This document shows positions 56,802 to 64,000 of a stretch of 64,000 nucleotides of DNA, in pieces. The notes below the pieces were generated by a model, which was given only the letters and a program-made list of their open reading frames with translations, did no database searches and was not told the DNA's origin. The stretch comes from CBDESM01 sp965205165. GTDB lineage: Bacteria > Chloroflexota > Dehalococcoidia > Bin125. The translations under genes and the position numbers were made by a program. The stretch is taken from contig OZ242037.1 of assembly GCA_965205165.1 (NCBI GenBank), positions 558,001 to 622,000 on the forward strand. Direction: 5' to 3'. Within the stretch, counting starts at the first letter, position 1. Every line of letters begins with the position of its first letter.

Positions 56802-58163
56802 ATGTTGGAACGCATCAAACGACTCCCGATGGCGGTGAAGCTGGCAGTGCCGATCAGCACCGCCGTCGCCGTGGGCGCGGTCTCCGTGCTCGCCATCGGC
56901 GGCACCAGCGCCTCGAATGAGGCCACGGCGACGGCCGAGCCCGCCCCGATCACCCGCTCGGCGGCGGCCGTGCCGATCTCCCACGACAGCGACGACGGGG
57001 ACCTGTTCGCCCGCGACGGGCAGCACGGACGGATCGGCGCGGCGCTCTTCGCCGGTCTCCGCGACGGGCGCGGCGGCGACCACGGCGGCCCGCTCTTCGG
57101 CGGCGAGCGCGAGCACGGCGAGCGGGCCCGCTTCCAGGGCATCGCCGACACGATCGGCGTCGACCTCGAAACGCTCAAGGCCGGCCTCGAGGCCGGCCAG
57201 ACGCTGGCCGAGATCGCCGTCGCCAACGGCTCCACCGCGCAGGCCGTGATCGACTACATCACCGGCCAGATGAACGAGCGCATCGACCAGGCGGTCGCGG
57301 ACGGCGAGATGACCCAAGAGGTCGCCGACGAGCTCCGCGCCGAGCTCGCGGCGGACGTCGCCGACAAGGTCAACGAGGGCTTCGACCGGCACGACGGTGA
57401 CGGCATCCGCGGCGGCTGGCTCAAGCAGCGGCTCGACGAGGCCGCCGACGAGCTCACGGACCTGCTCGGCGTGACCGAAGACCAGATCGAAACCGACCTC
57501 AAGGCCGGCCGAACCTTGGCCGAGATCGCGACCGCCAACGGCGTCGAGCCGCAGGCCGTGATCGACCTGCTCACGACCGAGGCCGAAGCGATGATCGACG
57601 AGGCGCTGGCCGAGGGCGAGATCGACCAGGCTGAGGCAGACGAACTCCGCACCGAACTGCTGCCCAAGATCGGCACCCTCGTCAACGACGGCCTCCAGGG
57701 CCTGATGAGCGAGCTGGAGCGCGAGCACCGCGGCCACTGGTCCGACCGCGATCCGCGCGGCGGACACCACCACGGCCGCGAGTGGCGCGGAGGCGACGAC
57801 GGCGTGGGCCAAATGGCCGAACTGAGCGCCATCGCCGAAGCCGCCGGCACCGACACCGCCGGGCTGATGGCCGGCATCCGCGGCGGCCAGTCGCTCGCCG
57901 ACATCGCCCGCTCCAACGGCGCCGATCCGCAGGCGGTCACCGACCTCCTGATCTCGCAGGCCAACGCGCGGATCGACGCCGCCGTCGAAGCCGGCAAGCT
58001 CACGGCCGAGGAAGCCGCCGAGATGAAGGCCGAGTTCGCCGAGTCCGCGTCCGACCTCGTCAACTTCACGCTCGAAGACGCCCGCCGCGGCTTCGGCAAG
58101 CGCGGCGCCGACGATGACTCCGACGACGGCGGGGACGACTCCGACTCGACCACCGAGTCCTGA
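56802..58163 (+). CDS. Secreted protein with three LAEIAxANG repeats
   Basis: A 453-residue protein with an N-terminal membrane segment (AVKLAVPISTAVAVGAVSVL) and three homologous units at about 111-195, 214-300 and 339-425. Each has (V/T)...L...L..G.(T/S)LA(E/D)IA..NG..(P/A)QAV and ends in an acidic EAD/EVADEL helix. Linkers are rich in His, Asp and Gly (HWSDRDPRGGHHHGREWRGG) and could bind metal. The C-terminus is a run of Asp and Ser. Similar repeat proteins occur in Gram-positive-like lineages; the role is unknown. A strong hairpin follows its stop. Confidence 0.75.
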   Translation: MLERIKRLPMAVKLAVPISTAVAVGAVSVLAIGGTSASNEATATAEPAPITRSAAAVPISHDSDDGDLFARDGQHGRIGAALFAGLRDGRGGDHGGPLFGGEREHGERARFQGIADTIGVDLETLKAGLEAGQTLAEIAVANGSTAQAVIDYITGQMNERIDQAVADGEMTQEVADELRAELAADVADKVNEGFDRHDGDGIRGGWLKQRLDEAADELTDLLGVTEDQIETDLKAGRTLAEIATANGVEPQAVIDLLTTEAEAMIDEALAEGEIDQAEADELRTELLPKIGTLVNDGLQGLMSELEREHRGHWSDRDPRGGHHHGREWRGGDDGVGQMAELSAIAEAAGTDTAGLMAGIRGGQSLADIARSNGADPQAVTDLLISQANARIDAAVEAGKLTAEEAAEMKAEFAESASDLVNFTLEDARRGFGKRGADDDSDDGGDDSDSTTES

Positions 58164-58192
58164 GCCGCCGGCATCGGCCAGCGTCCCGAACC

Positions 58193-58222
58193 AGAGGGGC
58201 GGCGCTCGTGCGCCGCCCCTCT
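58193..58222 (+). terminator. Terminator-like hairpin after the repeat protein
   Basis: A perfect 13-bp stem (AGAGGGGCGGCGC pairing with 58210-58222) with a TCGT loop, 30 bp after the stop. There is no T-run, as is common in GC-rich genomes. Confidence 0.7.
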
Positions 58223-58273
58223 GCGCATCCTCTGGACCCGTCGATCTGACGGCGCGGCCGCTATCCTGCGCGC

Positions 58274-59326
58274 ATGACCGCGACGGACGAGCTCTCGGCG
58301 ATCGAATACTGCTACGAACAGGGCTGGACCGACGGGCTGCCCGTGGTGCCGCCCGAGCGGCATCTGGTCGAGCGGTTCCTCGCCGCCGCGGGGCGGCCCT
58401 CGGAAGAGATCGTGGCCGAGCACTTGCCGACCGGACGCGCCTGCTCGGTCGAGTCGGCCGCGATCAACGCCGTGATGGCCGGCTGCCTGCCGCAGTACTT
58501 TCCGACCGTGCTCGCCGCGCTCGAAGCGTTGGGCCAGGACGCCTACAACTTCCACGGCGCATCCGCGTCCACCGGCGGCTCCGCCCCGGCGCTCGTGCTG
58601 TCGGGCGACATCGCCGACGAAATCGGGATGAACGCGGGCGTCAACGTGTTCGGGCCCGGCGCGCGGGCCAACGCCACGATCGGGCGCGCCGTCCGCCTCG
58701 TGATCCTCAACGTGTTCCAGATGACCCCCGGCATCGCCGACCGCTCGACCACCGGCTGGCCCGGCAAGTACAGCTGCTGCATCGCCGAAAACGCCGCGCA
58801 TTGCCCCTGGCCGCCGCTGCACGAATCGCTCGGCTTCCCCGCCGAAGTCAGCACCGTCACCGCCTTCGCCGCCTCCGGCTTCTACAACATCGAAAACCAC
58901 TACACCTCCGACCCGCAAGCGCTGCTCGGCACCTTCGCCGACACGATGTCCTCGCTCGGCGCGCTCACCGACGGGCAGTCCCTGGTCGTGCTCTCGCCCG
59001 AACACGCCGCCATCTGCGCCAACGCCGGGCTCTCGCGCCGCGACGTGCAGGAATTCCTCTTCGAGCACGCGCAGCGGCCGGGCCGGGACCTGATCGCCGC
59101 CGGCAAGTGGCCCGCCGACCGTGCCGCCGACGGCCTCGCCGAAGGCCGCTCGCACGACGCCGACGGCTCCAACGCCGACTTCCGCCGCGGGCGCGAACCG
59201 GCCGACGTGCTCGTGGTCGTCGCCGGCGGCGAGGCGGGCGGGCACTCCGCCTTCCTGCCCTCCTGGAGCCGCGGCCGCAACTCGCTCTACCAGACCCGCC
59301 CGATCGGCGTCTGCCTCGACTGCTGA
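58274..59326 (+). CDS. UGSC-associated conserved protein (GWTDGLPVVPP family)
   Basis: A 350-residue protein beginning with EQGWTDGLPVVPPERHLVER, then SVESAAINAVMAGCLPQYFP, PGIADRSTTGWPGKYSCCIA and LVVLSPEHAAICANAGLSRR, ending SLYQTRPIGVCLDC with a CxxC at the extreme C-terminus. I remember this type as a common neighbour of UGSC selenoproteins but know no activity. Several Cys (SCC, CPW, CANAG, CLDC) suggest redox or metal chemistry. It is 20 bp from the UGSC gene, which has its own AGGAGG. Confidence 0.7.
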   Translation: MTATDELSAIEYCYEQGWTDGLPVVPPERHLVERFLAAAGRPSEEIVAEHLPTGRACSVESAAINAVMAGCLPQYFPTVLAALEALGQDAYNFHGASASTGGSAPALVLSGDIADEIGMNAGVNVFGPGARANATIGRAVRLVILNVFQMTPGIADRSTTGWPGKYSCCIAENAAHCPWPPLHESLGFPAEVSTVTAFAASGFYNIENHYTSDPQALLGTFADTMSSLGALTDGQSLVVLSPEHAAICANAGLSRRDVQEFLFEHAQRPGRDLIAAGKWPADRAADGLAEGRSHDADGSNADFRRGREPADVLVVVAGGEAGGHSAFLPSWSRGRNSLYQTRPIGVCLDC

Positions 59327-59346
59327 CAACGCGAGAGGAGGCCGCC

Positions 59347-59874
59347 ATGGCCCTCGACCTGCTCGACCCCACCGGAACGCCCGCCGAAACCGGCTACGCC
59401 TGCGCCCCGCGCCTCCAATCGCTCGACGGCCTCCGCATCGGCCTCTTCGCCAACGGCAAGGTCAACGCCGACAAGCTGCTCCGCCTCACCGCCGCCGAAT
59501 TCGCCCGCCGCCACGGCTGCGAAGTCGTCTGGGATTCCGGCAAGCCCAACGCCTCCCGCATCGCCGACCCCCAGCTCTTCCGCGACGCCGCCCAGAACGT
59601 CGACTTCCTGATCACCGCCGTCGGCGATTGAGGCTCCTGCTCCACATGCAGTGTGCATGACGGCATCATCTTCGAGCAGACCGGCAAGCCCGCCCTCGTC
59701 CTCTGCACCACTCCCTTCGAGCCCACCAGCAAGATGATCGCCAAAACCCTAGGCCTCCCCGACTTCCCCTTCGCCCTCCTCGACCACCCCATCGGCAGCG
59801 CCAGCGACGCCCAACTCCAGTCCAAAGCCCAAGAAGCCCACCGCCAAGGCCTCCCCATCCTCCTCGGCCGCTGA
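59347..59874 (+). CDS. UGSC family selenoprotein (Sec at codon 95)
   Basis: A 175-residue protein. The first 94 codons end DFLITAVGD; the TGA at 59629-59631 is followed in frame by GSCSTCSVHDGIIFEQTGKP, A, to TAG-free reading up to 59874. The motif U-G-S-C with a nearby S-T-C-S-V-H-D is the hallmark of the UGSC (seleno)protein family. GLRIGLFANGKVNADKLLRL near the N-terminus is also typical. A hairpin begins 13 nt after the UGA. The Sec/Cys pair suggests a redox enzyme; the substrate is unknown. AGGAGG precedes the ATG. Confidence 0.88.
59645..59659 (+). promoter_or_regulatory. Candidate bacterial SECIS hairpin in the UGSC gene
   Basis: CAUGCA-GUG-UGCAUG forms a perfect 6-bp stem with a GUG loop, identical in loop sequence to the selD hairpin. 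The loop begins 20 nt after the UGA. CC and GG beyond a short mismatch can extend the stem. Confidence 0.6.
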
Positions 59875-59894
59875 CCGGGCAGCAGCAGCGAGCC

Positions 59895-60686
59895 CTACCC
59901 GTTCAGGTAATCTTCGATCGCCCCCCGAGCATCCCTATCCGCCTCGTGTTTCCCGACCTTCGCATTGCAGCTGGGACAAAGAATCCCCCGAACCTCGCCC
60001 GTCAAGTGATCGTGATCGATGTGCCAGCCATCAAGCGCCCCCTCAGGCACCGGCGGATCCGACTCGGTGCAGAGCGCGCACTGCCCACCCTGCTTGCGAA
60101 GGACCGCAGCGAAGTCCCATCTGGTTCTCAGCCCGGGGTACGGCTTCAGGCGTCGATCCCAGCGCCGGCAGGTGTCGCACTTCTGCTCCCGCCCCTTTGG
60201 CGGGTCGCTGTGATAGGAGATCGCCTCGCAGCTCGGGCACACCGTGCAATGACGAATGATCATCCTAAGAGCCTCGTGCGCGATTTCTCTACCAGGAATC
60301 CACTCCTTGCCGAATGGTCCAAACATCTCAAAGATGCGCCTGACCCAATATGCGGCTTGCCTCGCGCCGTGAGCCTTCATCTTCTCGGCTGAGCCATGCC
60401 AGCGCCACGCATCAGCTTCATGAATGTCCGCAACATGCTGAGATGCCGGATTGTCGAGCAAGCGCCAATATCTCGCCCGCGCTAGCTGCGCCTCGACCGC
60501 CATACGTCGTGCATCGGCGACGTCACCCTCCTCATCGGCACGCGGCCCATCCCGTAACGGCCGACCTGCCACCACTTCGAAGTGATCGAGTGCCTTCCTC
60601 GCCGCCTTGTTGAGCTTCACCGCTTGGGAGGCGTTCCACTCTGCATCTTCGGGGCCCACTTTCCAGTTGACATGCGGCTCCGCCAC
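59895..60686 (-). CDS. HNH/endonuclease VII-like protein
   Basis: A 263-residue protein. The C-terminus has QCALCTESD, WHIDHDHLTGEVRGILCPSC and NAKVGKHEAD, the endonuclease VII (PF02945) zinc-and-HNH pattern with C-x2-C, DHDH and C-x2-C. A second zinc motif, CTVCPSCEAI with EQKCDTCRRWDRRLKPY, lies before it. The N-terminal half (ARARYWRLLDNPASQHVADI) is helical and unfamiliar. It may resolve branched DNA or cut phage DNA. The GTG start at 60686 is uncertain. It is divergent from the next gene. Confidence 0.82.
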   Translation of the reverse strand: MAEPHVNWKVGPEDAEWNASQAVKLNKAARKALDHFEVVAGRPLRDGPRADEEGDVADARRMAVEAQLARARYWRLLDNPASQHVADIHEADAWRWHGSAEKMKAHGARQAAYWVRRIFEMFGPFGKEWIPGREIAHEALRMIIRHCTVCPSCEAISYHSDPPKGREQKCDTCRRWDRRLKPYPGLRTRWDFAAVLRKQGGQCALCTESDPPVPEGALDGWHIDHDHLTGEVRGILCPSCNAKVGKHEADRDARGAIEDYLNG

Positions 60687-60880
60687 TTTCGAACCCCCCC
60701 TCAGATGCTGCGGACCGCATCTTAGCGCCCCTCCTCATGGGCAACGCCGCTGCCGCACGATTGGCACCCGTACCACAGGTGATCCTCCAGATCCCCCTTT
60801 CTGCCAGCCTGTCGCAATACGCTGGGGATCTCGCGATCAGTGCGGGGCTAAGCCCGAGTGGTGAACGAAGGCCGAGTCGG

Positions 60881-61849
60881 ATGGAACACCAAGAAGGACG
60901 CCCGCAGGTCGAGAATTTGTTCGCACGCCGGATCACGTCCCGTGCGCAGCTCTTGGGGTGGGATGTGCCGCGTGATCCGGAGGTCATCGCATACGAAATC
61001 TGGGCAGCGGGCGCACTCAACAGGGGACGCCCGGCCGTTGAAGACCTGCATCGACGACTCCTGCATGCCGATGCATTCCCCGACCTCGGCGATGGTCGGC
61101 ACTACCTGCTGGTCAAGCACGATCTATCCGCGCCTTGGGACTGCATCGTGTTCCTCCGCGCCATCAACCTCGAGCATCACGGCGACCCGGCTACGCACAC
61201 CCATCTGGCCTCCGACTATGAGGTCGACATCGACGCCCGGCTGCGCGTTGACGGACACCGCGACCCGCCGCTTCGAGTGACTCTCACCGCTACTGACGGC
61301 ACCCAGCAGTGGCGGCATGAACTTTCCTCCGCCACCGGCCTCATCGGAATGACCATTCCGCACCACGGTTCGATTGAGGAGCTCGCGTTCCTGTTCCACG
61401 CACCTCACTATTCCCTGGTTCGGTCGGAAGGTATCAGGACGCCAATCGAACGGCGCATCGTGAACCGGACGGCACAGCGAGCTTCAGGTGGCAAGTTTCT
61501 TGGGAATCGGGCTCTGCCAAATGGGATTCCAGTACATGTCCTCCGTCGGCCGAAGATCATCCCAAAAGCTCGCCTCTACCACGACGACGGCCAGCTCCGA
61601 ATAACCCCGCATGTGCAGGTCGAGCTCTCGGCGGACTACCGCCCACTTCCCGCCGTTGGGGCTGAACTCGCTGATGTCTGGCCCAGCCCCGATGGAGAGC
61701 GCGTTGAACTACGGGCCGAAGTGGTGGCGCTCGGCACTGGCCGCAACGGTGCGCCTGCAGCAGATGTCGTCATTGAAGGACGAGCGGCGTCATTGATACA
61801 TGCGCGGCTGCTGGCGGCGTTTCGCCGCGAAACGGGGGCGCTCGTGTAA
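60881..61849 (+). CDS. Hypothetical protein, about 322 residues
   Basis: Starting from ATG 60881 the protein reads MEHQEGRPQVENLFARRITS and contains HDLSAPWDCIVFLRAINLEH, TGLIGMTIPHHGSIEELAFL and VQVELSADYRPLPAVGAELA. The frame is open from 60737, but no ribosome binding site is seen there, while AAGG precedes 60881. No family recognised. It is beta-rich by eye. It ends 11 bp before tRNA-Glu and lies next to the HNH gene, so it may be part of a small island. Confidence 0.5.
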   Translation: MEHQEGRPQVENLFARRITSRAQLLGWDVPRDPEVIAYEIWAAGALNRGRPAVEDLHRRLLHADAFPDLGDGRHYLLVKHDLSAPWDCIVFLRAINLEHHGDPATHTHLASDYEVDIDARLRVDGHRDPPLRVTLTATDGTQQWRHELSSATGLIGMTIPHHGSIEELAFLFHAPHYSLVRSEGIRTPIERRIVNRTAQRASGGKFLGNRALPNGIPVHVLRRPKIIPKARLYHDDGQLRITPHVQVELSADYRPLPAVGAELADVWPSPDGERVELRAEVVALGTGRNGAPAADVVIEGRAASLIHARLLAAFRRETGALV

Positions 61850-61860
61850 GATGCGGGGGC

Positions 61861-61936
61861 GGCCCTATCGTCTAGAGGCCTAGGACACCAGCCTTTCAAG
61901 CTGGCGACACGGGTTCGACTCCCGTTGGGGCCACCA
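61861..61936 (+). tRNA. tRNA-Glu (anticodon UUC), CCA encoded
   Basis: The acceptor stem GGCCCTA pairs with TGGGGCC (one G-T pair); the anticodon stem-loop is CCAGC-CTTTCAA-GCTGG with anticodon TTC; the T arm is ACGGG-TTCGACT-CCCGT. The discriminator is A at 61933, and CCA at 61934-61936 is encoded. The D arm GTCTAGAGGCCTAGGAC is typical of tRNA-Glu. Confidence 0.96.
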
Positions 61937-62033
61937 CCTTCTTCCTCCGGGTTCCTTGGTGTCGTGCGGCTGGAGCCGTGCGCCTCCGCGTTCGGCAGGG
62001 GACTTTTCACGTGAAAAGTTTGCGGGGCCGGGG

Positions 62034-62678
62034 TCAGGGGCGGAAGCCTTTGGAGTGGTCTTCGTCGAGGGCGCCGAAGACCAGGAGGTCGCCGCGTTCC
62101 ATGGCTTCGCTGCGGACGGGGTTGAGGCGGACTTCCTCGCCGCGGACGGTGGCGAGCAGGCGGCGGGAAGGGGTGCGCTCGGCGTCGAGCGCGAGTTCGA
62201 GCGGCTGGCCGATCCAGCGGGCCGGGACTTCGACCAGGGCGATCCCGTAGTCGTCGTTGAGCGGCAGGTAGTCGCGCGCGTTGGCGATCTGGATGATGTG
62301 GGCGGCGCGCTCCGCGCCGTCGTGCTCGGGGCGCATCACGCGGTCGGCGCCGAGCCGGTCGAGGATCGTCTCGTGGCGGTCTGATTGGGCCTTGGCGTAG
62401 ATCTGCGGGGCTTGCAGGGTCTGCGCGTTCATCGTGGCGAGCACGCTGGCCTCGAGGTGGGCGGTGGCGACGACGACGGCGTCCATGCTGCCGATCGAGA
62501 GTTCGCGCAGCGCGTCGAGGTCGGTGATGTCGGCGATGGCGGCGCGGGCGAGCTGGTCGGCCAGGCCGTTGACGACCGCCTCGTCGCCGTCGACGCCGAG
62601 CACGTCGTGGCCCTGGCGGGCGAGCTCCTGGGCGAGGTGGGAGCCGAAGCGGCCGAGGCCGAGCACGGCGATCTGCAT
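62034..62678 (-). CDS. KTN/TrkA-type potassium channel regulatory protein
   Basis: A 214-residue NAD-binding regulator: MQIAVLGLGRFGSHLAQELA (Rossmann GxGxxG), VLGVDGDEAVVNGLADQLAR, DAVVVATAHLEASVLATMNA and a C-terminal RCK_C-like part (RTPSRRLLATVRGEEVRLNP, GDLLVFGALDED). The length fits KtrA. It gates the adjacent KtrB/TrkH channel in response to nucleotides. GGAAGGGG precedes the ATG at 62678. The gene is 14 bp downstream of its membrane partner. Confidence 0.9.
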   Translation of the reverse strand: MQIAVLGLGRFGSHLAQELARQGHDVLGVDGDEAVVNGLADQLARAAIADITDLDALRELSIGSMDAVVVATAHLEASVLATMNAQTLQAPQIYAKAQSDRHETILDRLGADRVMRPEHDGAERAAHIIQIANARDYLPLNDDYGIALVEVPARWIGQPLELALDAERTPSRRLLATVRGEEVRLNPVRSEAMERGDLLVFGALDEDHSKGFRP

Positions 62679-62692
62679 GGGCCGCCCCTTCC

Positions 62693-64000
62693 TCAGCCGA
62701 TCCGCACGTCGCCGGCCGGCAGGCGGTAGCGGTCGTGCGGGCGCTCGGGGATCGCGAGCGCGACGATCATCGGGCCGAGCCGCCCGGCGAACATCAGCAC
62801 GATCATGATATTCGCGCCCGTCTGCGAGGCGGCCGCGGAGACGCCCTGCGACCAGCCCACGTTGGCCAGCGCCGACATCGCGTCGAACGCGACGGCGACC
62901 GGCCCGTGCCCGCTTTCGACCGCCAGCAGGGCGATCGCGCCGACCGCGTAGGCGGTGAGGCCGAGCATCACGACCGCGAAGGCGCGGACGACGGTGGACT
63001 GCGGCACCTCGCGCCCGAAGCCGGACACCGTGCGGCGCCCGCGCAGGGCCGCGAAGACCGCCAGCACCGAGACCACGAACGCGCCCACCTTGATCCCCGA
63101 CGCGGTCGAGGTCGACGCGCCGCCGATGAACATCAGCACCAGCATCGCGCCGCTGATCGGGGCCTGCAGCTCGGCCATGTCGACCGTCGCCATGCCGGTG
63201 GTGCGGTTGACGGAGAGGAAGAAGGCGTTGGCCAGCTTGCCGCCGGGCCCGCGCTCGGCCAGCAGGCCGGACCATTCGAGCGCGAGGAAGAAAGCCATCC
63301 CGATCAGCAGCAGGCCGCCCATGCCGGCCAGCACGACCCGCGTGTCGAGGCTCCAGCGCCGCCGCCCGCGCGGCAGGTCGAACACGGTCAGGAACGAGAG
63401 CGAGCCCAGCAGCGCGGAGACGCTCATCACGATCAGCGGGTAGCCCGCGCCGGCCTGCGCGACGAAGCCGCCCCCGCCGCCCATCAGGTCGAAGCCCGCG
63501 TTGTTGAAGGCGCTGATCGCGTGGTAGAAGGCGGTCCAGGCCGAGCGCGCCCCGCCGATCTCGATCAAGTACCAGGGCAGCAGCAGGATGAACGTCGCGA
63601 GCTCGACCGTCGCGGTGTAGATCATCACGCGGCGCAGCAGCCCGGGCGCGCCCGCGACGTGCCCGCCGCCGGCGTGCAGCTCCATCCCGAAGAACTGGCG
63701 CGAGCGCATCCCCAGCCGCCGGCCGGCCGCGAGGATCAGGATGCCCGCGTACATCGTCACGCCCAGCCCGCCCAGCTGGAACAGCACCAGCGTGATCAGC
63801 TCGCCGAAGCCGGAGAAGGCGTCGGCCGTGTCGAAGCGGGTGAGCCCGGTCACGCTCATCGCGGAGACGGCGGTGAAGAGCGCGTCGAGGAAGGGGATGC
63901 CCTCGCGCGTCTCGGAGGCGATCGGCAGCGACAGCAGCGCGCCGCCGATCAGCATCACGAGCGCGAACAGCAGCGCCACCATCCAGGGCCTGGGCGAGAC
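62693..64000 (-). CDS. KtrB/TrkH family potassium uptake membrane protein, 5' end outside window
   Basis: At least 435 residues; the frame continues in phase through 64000 (reading VSPRPW before MVALL). About nine to ten hydrophobic segments and the pore-lining motifs SAMSVTGLTRFDTA, AISAFNNAGFDLMG, VNRTTGMATVDMAE and SALANVGWSQGVSAA are typical of KtrB-type K+/Na+ symporters with four P-loop repeats. The selectivity Gly is present in each. It pairs with the KTN regulator 14 bp downstream. Confidence 0.9.
   Translation of the reverse strand, partial: VSPRPWMVALLFALVMLIGGALLSLPIASETREGIPFLDALFTAVSAMSVTGLTRFDTADAFSGFGELITLVLFQLGGLGVTMYAGILILAAGRRLGMRSRQFFGMELHAGGGHVAGAPGLLRRVMIYTATVELATFILLLPWYLIEIGGARSAWTAFYHAISAFNNAGFDLMGGGGGFVAQAGAGYPLIVMSVSALLGSLSFLTVFDLPRGRRRWSLDTRVVLAGMGGLLLIGMAFFLALEWSGLLAERGPGGKLANAFFLSVNRTTGMATVDMAELQAPISGAMLVLMFIGGASTSTASGIKVGAFVVSVLAVFAALRGRRTVSGFGREVPQSTVVRAFAVVMLGLTAYAVGAIALLAVESGHGPVAVAFDAMSALANVGWSQGVSAAASQTGANIMIVLMFAGRLGPMIVALAIPERPHDRYRLPAGDVRIG

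Noticed and set aside
59324..59346. UGA after CLDC as a C-terminal selenocysteine in the UGSC partner
   Set aside because: The reading beyond it runs into the AGGAGG and start of the next gene; a normal stop is simpler.

Overview
The window is high-G+C, densely packed bacterial DNA. Few gaps exceed 150 bp, many neighbouring genes overlap by 1-8 bp, and GTG starts are frequent. Two Uma2-family proteins, an LLM-type flavin oxidoreductase, a deazaflavin-type nitroreductase-like protein, two imelysins and two UGA-containing selenoprotein genes suggest a free-living or host-associated member of Chloroflexota or a similar high-GC lineage. That placement is inference: no rRNA or phylogenetic marker is present.

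Left part (1-16558). A minus-strand block reads right to left from a KamA-type radical SAM enzyme and a YkgJ-like protein into seven consecutive DUF429 (predicted RNase H-fold) genes with eight domains, then an acyl-CoA mutase, a Uma2 protein and a small Cys-rich protein. One of the seven is a 915-residue NYN nuclease - Cys motif - DUF429 - DUF429 fusion whose last domain has lost its acidic residues; another is interrupted by a single TGA. At 12873-14716 lies a tandemly duplicated DUF4258 plus small acidic protein (toxin-antitoxin-like) array, followed by a metallophosphoesterase and an aldo/keto reductase.

Middle (16620-40482). A 2-hydroxyacyl-CoA lyase/oxalyl-CoA decarboxylase-like enzyme; three secreted or anchored zincin-like paralogues (two with LysM); a XamI-type restriction-modification pair; an inositol-phosphatase-like enzyme and a hydroxyacid dehydrogenase; an iron-associated operon (imelysin, di-haem oxidoreductase, imelysin, HTTM membrane protein); an LLM oxidoreductase; a second restriction-modification locus with an extra BsuBI/PstI-like catalytic fragment; an Mrr-type nuclease; and a decayed IS5-like element.

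Right part (40489-64000). A TcuA-like flavoprotein with an MFS transporter; a third, partly decayed restriction-modification locus (46042-47876) around a perfect palindrome; acetyl-CoA synthetase; an LhgO-like oxidase; a compositionally mosaic metallopeptidase-like gene with an A+T-rich core; selD with an in-frame UGA; a DNA alkyl-transferase with an F420-type partner; a Ymh-like pair; a tripeat secreted protein; a UGSC-family selenoprotein with its upstream partner; an HNH/endonuclease VII-like protein; tRNA-Glu(UUC); and a KtrA/KtrB-type potassium uptake pair running off the right edge.

Two themes recur. Local tandem duplication followed by decay is seen in the DUF429, DUF4258 and zincin clusters, each with recognisable remnants in the gaps. 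Nucleases and restriction genes are also unusually abundant. The two UGA genes imply that the host makes selenocysteine, and both have a hairpin with a GUG loop just downstream of the UGA.
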